A DNA stretch of 64,000 nt, taken from contig NZ_QAGM01000008.1 of the NCBI RefSeq assembly GCF_003049725.1, forward strand, positions 1-64,000. The letters are read 5' to 3'. Below, piece after piece: positions 28,621 through 37,809 of the stretch. The translations under genes and the position numbers were made by a program. This DNA comes from Oceanimonas marisflavi (GTDB lineage Bacteria > Pseudomonadota > Gammaproteobacteria > Enterobacterales > Aeromonadaceae). The notes under the pieces were generated by a model. The model searched no databases. It was not told the origin of the DNA and was given only the letters and a program-made list of their open reading frames with translations. The first letter of the stretch is position 1. Each line of letters starts with the position of its first letter.

Positions 28621-29502
28621 TTATACCGGCTCCGACGAGGAGGTTTCCTGATTGTCGGGTATCTTAACCTGTAACTGCAGCAGCCGTCGACGGTCGGCGT
28701 GGGCCACCTTGAACACAAAGCCACCCAGCTCCACCTGTTCGCCCTTGCCGGGCAGGTGGCCAAAGGCGTGCATCACCATGCCGCCCACGGTGTCGGCCTC
28801 TTCGTCGCTGAACTCGGTGTGAAAGAAGTCGTTGAAATCCTCGATGTCGGTGAGCGCGGCCACCGAATACACCCGCTTGCTGATCTGACGGATTTCGGCG
28901 CTTTCCTCGGCGTCGTACTCGTCTTCGATATCACCCACAATGAGCTCGAGAATGTCTTCGATGGTGACCAGGCCCGACACGCCGCCGAACTCGTCCACCA
29001 CAATGGCCATGTGATAGCGCTCTTCCCGGAATTCCTTGAGCAGCTTGTCGAGGCGCTTGCTTTCGGGCACTACCACCGCCGGGCGCAGCACCTTGTCGAT
29101 GGAGAAGTCTTCTTCGGTGAGGCCAAAGCCGTAGGGCAGCAGATCCTTGGCCAGCAGTATGCCTTCGATATGATCCTTGTCTTCGTTGACCACCGGAAAG
29201 CGGGAGTGGGTTGACTCGATGATCATGGGCAGAAAGCTGGAGACCGGCTGGGACTTTTCCACCGTCACCATCTGGGAGCGGGGGATCATGATATCGCGCA
29301 CCCGCAGTTCGCTCACTTCCAGCACGCCTTCAATCATGTCCTTGGTGTCCTGATCGATAAGATCCCGTTCACCCGCGTCCATGATCACTTCTACCAGCTC
29401 TTCCCGGTTCTTCGGTTCGCCCTGAAACATCTGACCGAGTCGCTCAAGCCAGTTTTTCTTTGCGGACGAACCGTTGTCTGAGTGTGAATTGTCGTCGTTC
29501 AC
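28621..29502 (-). CDS. corC: CorC/YbeX family CBS-domain protein
   Basis: 293-residue protein with an N-terminal linker, two CBS domains (about residues 65-190; [20 protein letters not shown] and [18 protein letters not shown]) and a C-terminal CorC_HlyC transporter-associated domain. It is associated with Mg/Co efflux in enterobacteria and with ribosome maturation in later work on YbeX. It has no TM segments. Operon: phoH-ybeY-corC-lnt with 3-bp or no spacing, the conserved enterobacterial order. Confidence 0.95.
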   Translation of the reverse strand: MNDDNSHSDNGSSAKKNWLERLGQMFQGEPKNREELVEVIMDAGERDLIDQDTKDMIEGVLEVSELRVRDIMIPRSQMVTVEKSQPVSSFLPMIIESTHSRFPVVNEDKDHIEGILLAKDLLPYGFGLTEEDFSIDKVLRPAVVVPESKRLDKLLKEFREERYHMAIVVDEFGGVSGLVTIEDILELIVGDIEDEYDAEESAEIRQISKRVYSVAALTDIEDFNDFFHTEFSDEEADTVGGMVMHAFGHLPGKGEQVELGGFVFKVAHADRRRLLQLQVKIPDNQETSSSEPV

Positions 29503-29505
29503 TGA

Positions 29506-29973
29506 TTAACCTTCGTCGTCGTCTTGATAGGGGTTGTCCATGCCCAGCCCGGCCAGAATGGCAATCTCTCTGGCCTCCATCACTTCGGCTTCCTCATCCT
29601 TAATATGGTCAAAACCGAGCAAATGCAAGCAGCCGTGTACCACCATGTGGGCCCAGTGGGCCTGCAGCGGTTTATTTTGCTCGGCCGCTTCCCGCTCCAC
29701 CACCTGCCGGCAGATCACCAGATCGCCCAGCAGCGGCAACTCCACACCGGGGGGGGCTTCAAAGGGAAACGACAGCACATTGGTGGGTTTGTCCTTGCCG
29801 CGATAGTCCCGGTTAAGGGCCTGACTTTCGGCTTCGTCCACCAGGCGTACGGTGACCTCGGCCTCATCCCGCTCGCCCTTGAGGGCGGCGGTAAGCCAGG
29901 TTTCAAAATCCTGCTCGGTGGGCAGGCCGGGGGCCTCATCGCAGGCGAGTTGCAGATCCAGCCAGAGGGTCAT
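29506..29973 (-). CDS. ybeY: Endoribonuclease YbeY
   Basis: Zinc-dependent single-strand endoribonuclease needed for 16S rRNA 3'-end maturation and 70S quality control. The 155-residue protein (E. coli 155) carries the metal-binding H3 motif [14 protein letters not shown] and the [19 protein letters not shown] segment. It overlaps the phoH stop by 4 bp (ATGA). Confidence 0.97.
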   Translation of the reverse strand: MTLWLDLQLACDEAPGLPTEQDFETWLTAALKGERDEAEVTVRLVDEAESQALNRDYRGKDKPTNVLSFPFEAPPGVELPLLGDLVICRQVVEREAAEQNKPLQAHWAHMVVHGCLHLLGFDHIKDEEAEVMEAREIAILAGLGMDNPYQDDDEG

Positions 29974-31028
29974 GCGTCGGGCTCCTCGGCGGACGGAGAG
30001 GCCTGCCGCTTTTGTTCCTTCTGCTGCTTCTGGGCCTCGTCAAAGGCTTCATAGGCGCGCACGATGCGGGCTACTACCGGGTGGCGGACCACGTCTTCGG
30101 CACGGAAGAAATTGAACGACAGCCCTTCCACACCCCCCAGCACCTCAATGGCGTGGCGCAGGCCGGAGCGGGCGTTGCGGGGCAGATCGATCTGGGTGAT
30201 GTCACCGGTGATCACCGCCTTGGAGTTAAAGCCGATACGGGTGAGGAACATCTTCATCTGCTCCACCGTGGTGTTCTGGCTTTCATCGAGAATGATAAAG
30301 GCATCGTTCAGGGTGCGGCCGCGCATATAGGCCAGCGGGGCCACCTCGATGACGTTGCGCTCAATGAGCTTTTCCACCCGCTCAAAGCCCAGCATTTCAA
30401 ACAGGGCGTCGTATAGGGGGCGCAGGTAGGGGTCGACCTTCTGGCTCAGATCCCCGGGCAGAAAGCCAAGCTTCTCGCCCGCTTCCACCGCCGGTCGGGT
30501 CAGCAGTATGCGACGAATTTCCTGGCGCTCCAGGGCGTCCACCGCCGCCGCCACCGCCAGGTAGGTTTTGCCGGTGCCCGCCGGGCCAATGCCAAAGGTG
30601 ATGTCGTGGCTGAGAATATGGGCCACATAATGAGCCTGATTGGGGCTGCGCGGCTTGATAAGGCCCCGCTTGGTCTTGATCACCACTTCCTTGCCGTAGC
30701 GATAGCCGCTGTCGGCTTCTTCCTCGTCCTGCTCCAGTACCCGGCTTTCCTTGATCGCCAGATGCACCTGTTCGGGGGTGATATCGGGCACGGCCTGGCC
30801 CTTGATGGACTGGGTGTCTACGTAGAGGCGGGTGAGAATGTCGCTGGCCACCTGAACCAGGCGCTCGGGGCCGACAATCTGAAAGTGTTCGTTCTGGTGG
30901 TTGATCTCCACCCCCAGACGGCGCTCCAGTTGCTTGATGTTGTCGTCAACGGGGCCGCACAGGCTGGCCACGCGCTGGCCGTCGGCGGGTTGCAGTTCCA
31001 GTTCCAGATGAGTGACGTTGGCTGTCAA
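29970..31028 (-). CDS. ybeZ: PhoH-like ATPase YbeZ
   Basis: PhoH-family P-loop NTPase that partners YbeY in RNA metabolism. The domain has Walker [12 protein letters not shown] and Walker [11 protein letters not shown]. The frame is open to an ATG at 31151, but that extension would translate through a heptamer repeat array. A TTG at 31028 preceded by AGGAG with 5-nt spacing gives [12 protein letters not shown] and 352 residues, close to the enterobacterial length, so this start is chosen. The acidic C-terminal tail ends EEPDA. First gene of phoH-ybeY-corC-lnt. Confidence 0.93.
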   Translation of the reverse strand: MTANVTHLELELQPADGQRVASLCGPVDDNIKQLERRLGVEINHQNEHFQIVGPERLVQVASDILTRLYVDTQSIKGQAVPDITPEQVHLAIKESRVLEQDEEEADSGYRYGKEVVIKTKRGLIKPRSPNQAHYVAHILSHDITFGIGPAGTGKTYLAVAAAVDALERQEIRRILLTRPAVEAGEKLGFLPGDLSQKVDPYLRPLYDALFEMLGFERVEKLIERNVIEVAPLAYMRGRTLNDAFIILDESQNTTVEQMKMFLTRIGFNSKAVITGDITQIDLPRNARSGLRHAIEVLGGVEGLSFNFFRAEDVVRHPVVARIVRAYEAFDEAQKQQKEQKRQASPSAEEPDA

Positions 31029-31049
31029 GGTAACTCCTGTTGCCAAAAA

Positions 31050-31247
31050 AGCTTCAAGCTGTAAGCCGTAAGCTTGAAGCCAAAAACAAACATACTCCTG
31101 TTGGAGTCGTATCGGTAGCCTGATTGCAACACCGGGCTTGTTCGTCACCATAACTGAATATGGTTTTGTGGTTTGAACGAAGCCCGGCGATGGCAGTCAA
31201 TGCTGTCTGTCTTACAGCTTAAAGCTGATAGCTTACAGCTGCTGTTA
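31050..31247. repeat. AGCTGTA-type heptamer arms flanking a stem-loop, phoH-miaB gap
   Basis: Left arm 31050-31081 has heptads AGCTTCA, AGCTGTA, AGCCGTA and AGCTTGA. Right arm 31213-31247 has TACAGCT, TAAAGCT, GATAGCT, TACAGCT and GCTGTTA, which is the inverse of the same heptamer, and its last unit overlaps the miaB stop. Between them a long imperfect stem-loop (about 31131-31189, CCGGGCTT...AAGCCCGG with an inner CCATA/TATGG) is visible. Confidence 0.8.
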
Positions 31248-32675
31248 AGGGGTAAAAGTGGCTACGCCGCTGTCGTCGGGCACGCCGTCGGGGCGGCGGG
31301 CCAGAATGCTTTGGGGCGATACCTGGGTGCGCAGATCCATTTCATCCTCGCCGCGCAGGAATTTACCGCGCAGGCTGTGGGGCATCACCTCGGTGATCTC
31401 CACGTCGGCGAAGCCGCCAATCAGATGATGGGGGCCTTCAAAGTTCACCACCCGGTTGTTCTCGGTGCGGCCGCGCAGCTCCATGGGATTCAGCTTGGAC
31501 GGGCCTTCCACCAGAATGCGCTGGGTGGAGCCGAGCATCTGCCGGCTGATCAGCTGGGCCTGATTGTTGATGGTGTTCTGCAGCCGGTACAGGCGTTCCT
31601 TTTTCTCTTCCATGGAAATATCGTCGGGCAGATCGGCGGCCGGGGTGCCCGGACGGGGGCTGTAAATAAAGCTGAAGCTCATGTCAAAGCCCACGTCTTC
31701 AATCAGTTTCATGGTCTTTTCAAAGTCATCGGCCTCTTCACCGGGAAAGCCCACGATAAAGTCGGAGCTGATGGTGATGTCGGGACGGGCGGCGCGCAGG
31801 CGACGGATCTTGGACTTGTATTCCAGGGCGGTGTGCGGACGCTTCATCAGGGTGAGAATGCGATCCGAGCCGCTCTGCACCGGCAGGTGCAGGAAGCTGA
31901 CCACCTCGGGGGTGTCCTTGTACACCTCAATGATGTCGTCGGTGAACTCGATGGGGTGGCTGGTGGTGTAGCGAATGCGGTCGATGCCGTCGATGGCGGC
32001 CACCAGGCGCAGCAGCTCGGCAAAGGTGCAGATCTCGCCGTCATGGGTCTCGCCCCGGTAGGCGTTGACGTTCTGGCCCAGCAGGTTGACTTCGCGCACG
32101 CCCTGCTCGGCAAGCTGGGCGATTTCATAGAGCACGTCATCCAGCGGGCGGCTGACTTCTTCGCCGCGGGTGTAGGGCACCACGCAGAAGGAGCAGTATT
32201 TGGAGCAGCCTTCCATGATGGAGACAAAGGCGGTGGCGCCTTCGGCCTTTGGCTCGGGCAGGTTGTCAAACTTCTCGATTTCGGGAAATTCCACGTCTAC
32301 CTGAGCGCCACGGCCTTCCAGCACGGACTTAATCATCGCCGGCAGCCGGTGCAGGGTCTGCGGGCCAAAGACGATGTCCACAAAGGGCGCGCGGGCGCGA
32401 ATGGCGTCGCCTTCCTGTGAGGCCACGCAGCCGCCCACACCGATCACCAGCTTGGGATTGGCTTCCTTGAGCGGACGCCAGCGGCCGAGCTGATGAAAGA
32501 CCTTCTCCTGGGCCTTCTCGCGAATGGAGCAGGTGTTGAGCAGCAGCACGTCGGCCTGCTCCGCTTCTTCGGTGAGCTGGTAGCCGTGGCTGGCATCCAG
32601 CAGATCGGCCATCTTGGATGAATCGTATTCGTTCATCTGACAGCCCCAGGTCTTGATATGAAGTTTTTTGCTCAT
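31245..32675 (-). CDS. miaB: tRNA-2-methylthio-N6-dimethylallyladenosine synthase MiaB
   Basis: Radical-SAM methylthiotransferase that converts i6A37 to ms2i6A37 in tRNAs. The 476-residue protein has an N-terminal UPF0004 domain ([12 protein letters not shown]; cysteines also in [11 protein letters not shown] and GVGGCVASQ), the radical-SAM CSKYCSFC motif, and a C-terminal TRAM domain. [13 protein letters not shown] at 32675 is the family start, although the frame remains open upstream. It is transcribed away from ubiF. Confidence 0.97.
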   Translation of the reverse strand: MSKKLHIKTWGCQMNEYDSSKMADLLDASHGYQLTEEAEQADVLLLNTCSIREKAQEKVFHQLGRWRPLKEANPKLVIGVGGCVASQEGDAIRARAPFVDIVFGPQTLHRLPAMIKSVLEGRGAQVDVEFPEIEKFDNLPEPKAEGATAFVSIMEGCSKYCSFCVVPYTRGEEVSRPLDDVLYEIAQLAEQGVREVNLLGQNVNAYRGETHDGEICTFAELLRLVAAIDGIDRIRYTTSHPIEFTDDIIEVYKDTPEVVSFLHLPVQSGSDRILTLMKRPHTALEYKSKIRRLRAARPDITISSDFIVGFPGEEADDFEKTMKLIEDVGFDMSFSFIYSPRPGTPAADLPDDISMEEKKERLYRLQNTINNQAQLISRQMLGSTQRILVEGPSKLNPMELRGRTENNRVVNFEGPHHLIGGFADVEITEVMPHSLRGKFLRGEDEMDLRTQVSPQSILARRPDGVPDDSGVATFTP

Positions 32676-32846
32676 GGCGCTCTGATTACTGCTATGGGTC
32701 GTGCGTTTTGGACCGGGCATTCTACTCCTTTCTCCGCTGAGTGACCAGATAATATCCAGCCACAAGGGGGCGCCAAGTGGGTAAATTGGCCCCGGCGAAA
32801 GCGGGGGAATTGGGGTAGAATGGTCGAAAAATCCGGAGGTTGGACA

Positions 32847-34016
32847 ATGCAACAATGCGATATTGCCATTATTGGCGGTGGCATGGTGGGCGCCCTGGCG
32901 GCGGCTCTGCTGGCGCCCAGCGGGCTGACCATTCAAGTGCTGGAAAGCCGGCAGCCGCAGGCATTTTCCCCCGAACAGCCCTTTGATCTGCGCATTTCCT
33001 CGGTGAGCGCCGCCTCGGTGCGGCTGTTGCAGCAGGCCGGTGCCTGGGACGCGATTGCCGGCATGCGCGCCTGGCCTTATCAAAGGCTGGAAGCCAGTGA
33101 ATGGCAAGGCTTTGCCACCACGTTCAGCGCCAAAGAGCTGGACTGTGAGTATCTGGGCTACATGCTGGAAAACCGGGTCATTCAGCTCGGTCTGTGGCAG
33201 GTGCTTGAGCAGTGGCACAATGTGAGCATCGATTGTCCGCGCGAGCTCGATACCCTTGCGCAAAACGACCAGGGCGCCCTGCTCACCCTTAAGGACGGCA
33301 GCCAGCTGCAGACGCGGCTGGTGCTGGCCTGTGACGGCGCCGAGTCCCGGATGCGGCAACTGGCCGGCATTGGCGTCACCGCCTGGGATTACGCCCAGCA
33401 ATGCATGCTGATAAGCGTGGAAGGCGAGAGGCTTGAGCAGGACATCACCTGGCAGCAGTTCTGTGCATCCGGCCCCCGCGCCCTGCTGCCCCTGGGCAAC
33501 GGCAAGGCCTCACTGGTGTGGTACGACGGCAAGGCGCGCATCGAGCAGCTGGCGGCCATGAACAACGAGGCCCTGGAGCGAGAGATTACGGCACACTTCC
33601 CGCCCCGCCTCGGTCCGGTGCGGGTGCTGAACAAGGGGCACTTTCCGCTGCGCCGGCGTCATGCCAACCAGTACGTCAAGGGAAGTGTGGTGCTGCTCGG
33701 CGATGCCGCCCACACCATCAACCCGCTGGCAGGGCAGGGGGTGAACCTGGGGTTCAAGGACGTGGCGGTGCTCAACGATCTTATTCACCAAGCGGTGGAG
33801 CGAGGCGAGGATATTGCCGCATTTGAGCTGCTGAAGCGTTTTGAACGGCGTCGCCGTCCCGACAACCTGCTGATGCAGGGCGCCATGGATGTGTTCTATC
33901 AGGCGTTCAGCAACGAGCTGGCGCCGCTGAAGCTGCTGCGCAATCTGGGGTTCAAGGCTGCCGAGCACAGCGGACCGCTGAAAAAGCAGGTCATGAAATA
34001 CGCCATGGGGCTGTAG
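32847..34016 (+). CDS. ubiF: UbiF/UbiH-family FAD monooxygenase (ubiquinone biosynthesis)
   Basis: Flavin-dependent aromatic hydroxylase. 389 residues: the FAD/NAD fold starts at [15 protein letters not shown]; the second FAD motif is [20 protein letters not shown], the signature of the UbiH/UbiF/UbiI group. Location next to miaB and the tRNA operon matches E. coli ubiF, which hydroxylates C6 of the quinone ring. The start at 32847 is chosen because GGAGG at 32834-32838 lies upstream; an in-frame ATG at 32820 lacks a site. Assignment within the family rests mainly on synteny. Confidence 0.9.
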   Translation: MQQCDIAIIGGGMVGALAAALLAPSGLTIQVLESRQPQAFSPEQPFDLRISSVSAASVRLLQQAGAWDAIAGMRAWPYQRLEASEWQGFATTFSAKELDCEYLGYMLENRVIQLGLWQVLEQWHNVSIDCPRELDTLAQNDQGALLTLKDGSQLQTRLVLACDGAESRMRQLAGIGVTAWDYAQQCMLISVEGERLEQDITWQQFCASGPRALLPLGNGKASLVWYDGKARIEQLAAMNNEALEREITAHFPPRLGPVRVLNKGHFPLRRRHANQYVKGSVVLLGDAAHTINPLAGQGVNLGFKDVAVLNDLIHQAVERGEDIAAFELLKRFERRRRPDNLLMQGAMDVFYQAFSNELAPLKLLRNLGFKAAEHSGPLKKQVMKYAMGL

Positions 34017-34072
34017 GTGAGGAGTGAGGGGTAAAGCGTGAGGAGGGGACCCCTCACTCCTCCCCCCTCACG
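34017..34072. repeat. Heptamer inverted-repeat element (GTGAGGA family)
   Basis: Immediately after the ubiF stop: GTGAGGA, GTGAGGG, GTAAAGC, GTGAGGA, a short GC turn, then CCCCTCACTCC and CCCCCCTCACG as the inverted arm. It lies between convergent ubiF and the tRNA operon and is followed on the plus strand by a short T-run, so it may terminate ubiF transcription. Confidence 0.85.
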
Positions 34073-34090
34073 TTTTTCGAGCATCCAAAA

Positions 34091-34124
34091 AGCAAAAAGC
34101 CGACCCAATGGTCGGCTTTTTGCT
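34091..34124 (-). terminator. Bidirectional terminator of the tRNA operon
   Basis: AGCAAAAAGCCGAC and GTCGGCTTTTTGCT form a perfect stem with a 6-nt loop and A/T-rich flanks, so it can act on both strands. It lies 6 bp beyond the last tRNA gene. Confidence 0.9.
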
Positions 34125-34129
34125 TGATA

Positions 34130-34204
34130 TGGCTGGGGTACCAGGATTCGAACCTGGGAATGGCGAGATCAAAACCCGCTGCCTTACCGCTTGGCGATAC
34201 CCCA
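34130..34204 (-). tRNA. tRNA-Gln (TTG)
   Basis: 75-nt cloverleaf on the minus strand starting TGGGGTATCGCC and ending in encoded CCA. The anticodon loop is TTTTGAT with anticodon TTG. It is the last tRNA of the operon and matches the two other Gln copies at 34446 and 34571. Confidence 0.97.
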
Positions 34205-34215
34205 ATTGTCTTGAA

Positions 34216-34300
34216 TGGTGCGGGAGGCGAGACTTGAACTCGCACACCTTGCGGCGCCAGAACCTAAATCTGGTGCGTCTACCAATTTCGCCACTCCCGC
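34216..34300 (-). tRNA. tRNA-Leu (TAG)
   Basis: 85-nt class II tRNA with a long variable arm, beginning GCGGGAGTGGCGAAATTGG, anticodon TAG in ATTTAGGTT, encoded CCA. It corresponds to leuW in the E. coli metT-leuW-glnU cluster. Confidence 0.97.
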
Positions 34301-34308
34301 TAAAAGAG

Positions 34309-34385
34309 TGGTGGCTATGGCGGGATTCGAACCTGCGACCCCATCATTATGAGTGATGTGCTCTAACCAACTGAGCTACATAGCC
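34309..34385 (-). tRNA. tRNA-Met (CAT), elongator
   Basis: 77 nt, beginning GGCTATGTAGCTCAG and very close to the E. coli elongator tRNA-Met; anticodon CAT in CTCATAATG; encoded CCA. A second copy lies at 34650-34726. Confidence 0.97.
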
Positions 34386-34445
34386 ACATAAAGCATTGAG
34401 TCGCCTCAATGTTTCGACACGAATGTGTTGCGTGCCTTAGTAAAA

Positions 34446-34520
34446 TGGCTGGGGTACCAGGATTCGAACCTGGGAATGGCGAGATCAAAACCCGCTGCCT
34501 TACCGCTTGGCGATACCCCA
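34446..34520 (-). tRNA. tRNA-Gln (TTG)
   Basis: 75 nt, same sequence as the Gln gene at 34130 over the mature region, anticodon TTG, encoded CCA. Confidence 0.97.
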
Positions 34521-34570
34521 ACAGCAAATGGATGATAACAAATTTTTCGATATCAGCCACTTTTAGAAAA

Positions 34571-34645
34571 TGGCTGGGGTACCAGGATTCGAACCTGGGA
34601 ATGGCGAGATCAAAACCCGCTGCCTTACCGCTTGGCGATACCCCA
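34571..34645 (-). tRNA. tRNA-Gln (TTG)
   Basis: 75 nt, third copy of tRNA-Gln(TTG) with encoded CCA, 4 nt from the promoter-proximal tRNA-Met. Operon order in the direction of transcription is Met-Gln-Gln-Met-Leu-Gln. Confidence 0.97.
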
Positions 34646-34649
34646 GCAA

Positions 34650-34726
34650 TGGTGGCTATGGCGGGATTCGAACCTGCGACCCCATCATTATGAGTGATGT
34701 GCTCTAACCAACTGAGCTACATAGCC
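34650..34726 (-). tRNA. tRNA-Met (CAT), elongator, promoter-proximal
   Basis: 77 nt, anticodon CAT, same mature sequence as the copy at 34309. It is first in the operon, about 40 bp downstream of a strong promoter. Confidence 0.97.
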
Positions 34727-34764
34727 ACTGCTTGTTGATGACCTTCCGTCACCGAACGGGGCGC

Positions 34765-34793
34765 ATTATGCGTATCCGGGCCGACAGCGTCAA
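34765..34793 (-). promoter_or_regulatory. Strong tRNA-operon promoter
   Basis: On the minus strand TTGACG (34788-34793) and CATAAT (34765-34770) have a 17-nt spacer. A G/C-only discriminator (GCGCCCCG) follows, the pattern associated with stringent (ppGpp/DksA) control of stable RNA promoters; that control is inferred. Confidence 0.85.
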
Positions 34794-34892
34794 CCGTTTT
34801 TCCGTAAAAAATTGCCCTTCACATACTGCCTGGCCACAAACTGAACGGGTTGTCTGGAGACTATACAAAACCCGGTGAGATTAACAGCATTT

Positions 34893-34974
34893 GGGGATTA
34901 GGGATTAGGGATTAGGGATTAGGGATTAGGGATTAGGGATTAGGCCATTCCCTATTCCCTGCTCCCCATTCCCT
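34893..34974. repeat. Heptamer inverted-repeat element (GGGATTA x7)
   Basis: Seven perfect GGGATTA units at 34894-34942 are followed after 4 nt by an inverted arm of four units (ATTCCCT, ATTCCCT, GCTCCCC, ATTCCCT) at 34947-34974. It lies between the tRNA promoter and the ychF stop. The forward arm is the longest perfect heptamer array in the window. Confidence 0.95.
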
Positions 34975-34990
34975 TTGAGAGGCTTAAGGC

Positions 34991-36082
34991 TTAAACGTTA
35001 AACAGGAAGTTCATCACATCGCCGTCTTTGACGATGTAGTCCTTGCCCTCGGAGCGCATCTTGCCCGCTTCCTTGGCCCCCTGCTCACCCTTGTAGGTGA
35101 TGTAGTCCTCATAACCTATGGTCTGGGCGCGAATAAAGCCCTTTTCAAAGTCGGTGTGGATCTTGCCGGCGGCCTGGGGGGCGGTGGCACCCACGGGAAT
35201 GGTCCAGGCACGCACTTCCTTCACCCCGGCGGTGAAGTAGGTCTGCAGGTTGAGCAGCTCGTAACCGGCGCGGATCACCCGGTTCAGGCCCGGCTCTTCC
35301 AGACCCATGTCGGCCATGAACTCGGCGGCTTCTTCCGCATCCAGCTCGGCAATTTCCGACTCCATGGCGGCACACACCGGCACCACGATGGCGTTTTCGG
35401 CGGCGGCAATGGCTTCCACCTGGGCCAGGTAGGGGTTGTCCTCAAAGCCGTCTTCATTGACGTTGGCAATGTACATGGTGGGCTTGATGGTGAGGAAGTT
35501 CAGGTAGTCGATGGCCGCCTTTTCTTCTTTGGTCAGCTCCACGCTGCGCAGTACTTTGGCTTCTTCCAGCACCGGCAGCAGTTTTTCCAGTACGGTGATC
35601 TCGAACTTGGCGTCCTTGTCGCCGCCCTTGGCCTTTTTGGCGTTGCGCTGAATGGCGCGCTCGCAGGTGTCCAGATCCGCCAGAGCCAGTTCGGTGTTAA
35701 TCACCTCAATGTCATCCTTGGGCGACACCTGGCCGGCCACGTGCACGATGTTGTCGTTTTCAAAGCAGCGCACCACGTGACCGATGGCGTCGGTTTCGCG
35801 AATGTTGGCCAGAAACTTGTTGCCCAGACCTTCACCCTTGGAGGCACCCGCCACCAGACCGGCGATGTCCACAAATTCCATGGTGGTGGGCAGCACCCGC
35901 TGGGGGTTGACGATCTCGGCCAGGGCGTCGAGGCGCTTGTCCGGCACCGGCACCACGCCGGTGTTCGGCTCAATGGTGCAGAAGGGGAAGTTGGCGGCTT
36001 CGATGCCGGCCTTGGTCAGTGCGTTGAACAGGGTGGATTTGCCCACGTTGGGCAGACCCACAATACCGCATTTAAAACCCAT
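34991..36082 (-). CDS. ychF: Redox-regulated ATPase YchF
   Basis: Obg-related P-loop protein that prefers ATP, implicated in translation and oxidative-stress response. The 363-residue protein (E. coli 363) has Walker [10 protein letters not shown], switch-region motifs [20 protein letters not shown], an inserted coiled coil and a C-terminal TGS domain ([19 protein letters not shown]). It is downstream of pth by 15 bp, the conserved pth-ychF pair. Confidence 0.97.
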   Translation of the reverse strand: MGFKCGIVGLPNVGKSTLFNALTKAGIEAANFPFCTIEPNTGVVPVPDKRLDALAEIVNPQRVLPTTMEFVDIAGLVAGASKGEGLGNKFLANIRETDAIGHVVRCFENDNIVHVAGQVSPKDDIEVINTELALADLDTCERAIQRNAKKAKGGDKDAKFEITVLEKLLPVLEEAKVLRSVELTKEEKAAIDYLNFLTIKPTMYIANVNEDGFEDNPYLAQVEAIAAAENAIVVPVCAAMESEIAELDAEEAAEFMADMGLEEPGLNRVIRAGYELLNLQTYFTAGVKEVRAWTIPVGATAPQAAGKIHTDFEKGFIRAQTIGYEDYITYKGEQGAKEAGKMRSEGKDYIVKDGDVMNFLFNV

Positions 36083-36097
36083 GATGGTGTCCTGAAA

Positions 36098-36694
36098 TTA
36101 CTTGGTGGAATCGGCGTTGAAGGCATGCAGGCGGTTCATTGCCCTGACCATGCCGTCACTGAATAAAATATCGGTGGCGCGGGTGGCTTCGTCCACGGTG
36201 GCGTCGAGCAGAGTCTGCTCGGCGGCCGGCGCCCTGGTCAGCACAAAACCGGCGACCCGGGACTTGTCGCCCGGATGACCGATGCCCAGCCGCAGCCGGT
36301 AAAAGTCCTTGTTGTTGCCCAGGCAACTGATGATGTCGCGCAGACCGTTGTGACCGCCGTGGCCACCGCCCTGCTTGAATCGGGCGGTGCCCGGGGGCAG
36401 GTCCAGCTCGTCGTGGGCCACCAGAATCGACTCGGGCGGGATCTGGTAAAAGTTGGCCAGGGCCGCCACCGCCTTGCCCGAGCGGTTCATAAAGGTGGCC
36501 GGGATCAGCAGGCGCACGTCCCGTCCGGCAATACGCAGGCGGCCGGTCCAGCCGAAGAATTTGCCTTCTTCCTTGAGCTGGGCACCGTGCAGGCGGGCCA
36601 GTTCGGCCACATACCAGGCGCCGGCGTTATGACGGGTCTGGGCATATTCCGGGCCGGGATTGGCCAGCCCGACAATAAGTTCGATAGGTTGCAT
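36098..36694 (-). CDS. pth: Peptidyl-tRNA hydrolase
   Basis: Releases peptides from prematurely dissociated peptidyl-tRNA. The 198-residue protein begins [20 protein letters not shown] and shows the catalytic His in [16 protein letters not shown], and HDELDLPPG with [13 protein letters not shown]. It forms an operon with ychF. Confidence 0.97.
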   Translation of the reverse strand: MQPIELIVGLANPGPEYAQTRHNAGAWYVAELARLHGAQLKEEGKFFGWTGRLRIAGRDVRLLIPATFMNRSGKAVAALANFYQIPPESILVAHDELDLPPGTARFKQGGGHGGHNGLRDIISCLGNNKDFYRLRLGIGHPGDKSRVAGFVLTRAPAAEQTLLDATVDEATRATDILFSDGMVRAMNRLHAFNADSTK

Positions 36695-36802
36695 AGCAGA
36701 ATCGGCCGTTAAAATGACGCCATATTCTAATGAAGTGCGGCGATAATGGCCACCTTGAGGGAAGTATTTGGCGGCGGGTTAAAGGGGTGGTAGTTTTTCA
36801 TC

Positions 36803-36816
36803 GATTGTACACAATC
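36803..36816. promoter_or_regulatory. Inverted repeat GATTGT-AC-ACAATC upstream of the TauE-like gene
   Basis: A 6-bp inverted repeat with a 2-bp centre, 80 bp before the permease ATG and just upstream of an AT-rich TTATTATTG stretch that could hold a -10 box. The sequence resembles operators of GntR/FadR-type repressors (TTGT-N-ACAA); no such regulator is encoded nearby. Confidence 0.35.
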
Positions 36817-36895
36817 TGTGTTATTATTGTGCGTTAAAAGGTAAGCGTTCGCTTTGCCTGACTTTCCTGCACACGATTTTTTCACGGACATCATC

Positions 36896-37639
36896 ATGTT
36901 TGAACTTCTGGGTTGGTCCCTGCTGGCCGGCGTGGTCAATGCGCTTGCCGGTGGCGGTCTGTTTTTTACTTTGCCGGCACTGCTGGGAGCGGGCATTCCC
37001 AGCACCGGTGCCGTGGCCACCGCCAGCGTGGCGTCCTGGCCTGGTTATGTCAGCGCCTTCTGGGGCATGCGCAAGCGCCTGCGGGGCGGACCGCTGCTGG
37101 CGCTGACCGTGATTGGCCTGGCCGGCGGTGGCCTGGGTGCCTTTGCCCTGACCCGGTTTCATGCCGACCACTTTAATTATCTGGTGCCCTGGCTGTTGCT
37201 GGGGGTGAGCCTGCTTTACGGCCGGCAGCTGCTCAGCAGCAAGGGCTTTGAAGGCCCCCTTGCCATGAAACCGAAGGCCTGGCCGGTGCTGTTAAGTGGC
37301 AGCTTTTACGGTGGCTTTTTTGGCGGTGGTCTGGGAGTCTTGCTGATGGCGCTGATGGGTCAGCTGCGCATGGGCACCAGCCTGCAGCAGCACGCCATCA
37401 AGCTGTATCTGTCGATGCTGGCGAGCGGCGCCACCATCGTTGTCTATTCATTGTCGGGGCTGGTGTACTGGCATGAGGCCTTGCTGCTGGCGCTGGGCTA
37501 TCTGCTCGGCGGCAAGCTGGGCGCCAGAGTGCTGGAATGGATTCGGCCCAAACTGCTGGCCTGGGCCATTGTCGCCTTTGGCGTGGGCCTGAGCGGGTAT
37601 TACTTTATGCGTTTTTACACCCCCTTCGGGGAGCTGTAA
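36896..37639 (+). CDS. TauE/SafE-family (TSUP) membrane permease
   Basis: 247-residue inner-membrane protein with about eight hydrophobic segments and the two glycine-rich repeats typical of TSUP permeases (GVVNALAGGGLFFTLPALLG and GGFFGGGLGVLLMALMGQLR). The family exports or imports sulfite, sulfonates or related anions; the substrate cannot be told from sequence. ATG 36896 is chosen over an upstream TTG at 36854. It stands alone between pth and convergent prs. Confidence 0.85.
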   Translation: MFELLGWSLLAGVVNALAGGGLFFTLPALLGAGIPSTGAVATASVASWPGYVSAFWGMRKRLRGGPLLALTVIGLAGGGLGAFALTRFHADHFNYLVPWLLLGVSLLYGRQLLSSKGFEGPLAMKPKAWPVLLSGSFYGGFFGGGLGVLLMALMGQLRMGTSLQQHAIKLYLSMLASGATIVVYSLSGLVYWHEALLLALGYLLGGKLGARVLEWIRPKLLAWAIVAFGVGLSGYYFMRFYTPFGEL

Positions 37640-37667
37640 GCCGTAAGCTTTCAGCTGTAAGTGGAGC

Positions 37668-37698
37668 GTAGGTTGGGATGAGTTTTACGAATCCCAAC
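37668..37698 (+). repeat. REP-like element, family 1 (GTAG + GTTGGGAT hairpin)
   Basis: GTAG is followed by GTTGGGAT...ATCCCAAC, a 31-nt tetranucleotide-plus-hairpin unit with the layout of REP elements mobilised by RAYT transposases. The same family occurs twice, inverted, at 45470-45551. Confidence 0.7.
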
Positions 37699-37743
37699 GC
37701 TTCAGCCGTCGGCTCTGTTGTTGTGAATTCGCTGCAATCACAA

Positions 37744-37770
37744 AAAAGCCCGCGATGTCGCGGGCTTTTA
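37744..37770 (-). terminator. prs terminator (bidirectional)
   Basis: AAAAGCCCGCGA-TG-TCGCGGGCTTTT is a perfect GC-rich stem flanked by A/T runs on both sides, 40 bp beyond the prs stop on the minus strand. It can also stop the convergent permease transcript. Confidence 0.92.
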
Positions 37771-37809
37771 CTTCCGGCTTCAAGCTTTTCGCTTCAAGCT
37801 CGCCAGGGC

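Larger units (their letters stand above)
37632..37803. repeat. AGCTGTA-type heptamer arms around the TauE/prs convergent junction
   Basis: Left arm 37632-37661 (AGCTGTA, AGCCGTA, AGCTTTC, AGCTGTA) overlaps the end of the permease gene (its TAA lies in the second unit junction). Right arm about 37774-37801 (GGCTTCA, AGCTTTT, CGCTTCA, AGCTCGC) abuts prs. A REP-like hairpin and the prs terminator lie between the arms. Confidence 0.75.

Noticed and set aside
32676-33401. N-terminal extension of miaB
   Set aside because: The frame is open upstream but runs antisense through ubiF; the conserved MiaB N-terminus begins at 32675.
34409-34693. Short plus-strand open frame repeating [17 protein letters not shown]-like peptides
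   Set aside because: This is translation of the complement of tRNA-Gln and tRNA-Met genes.
34894-34942. GGGATTA array as a true telomere or chromosome end
   Set aside because: It is internal, short, followed by an inverted arm and flanked by normal genes on both sides.
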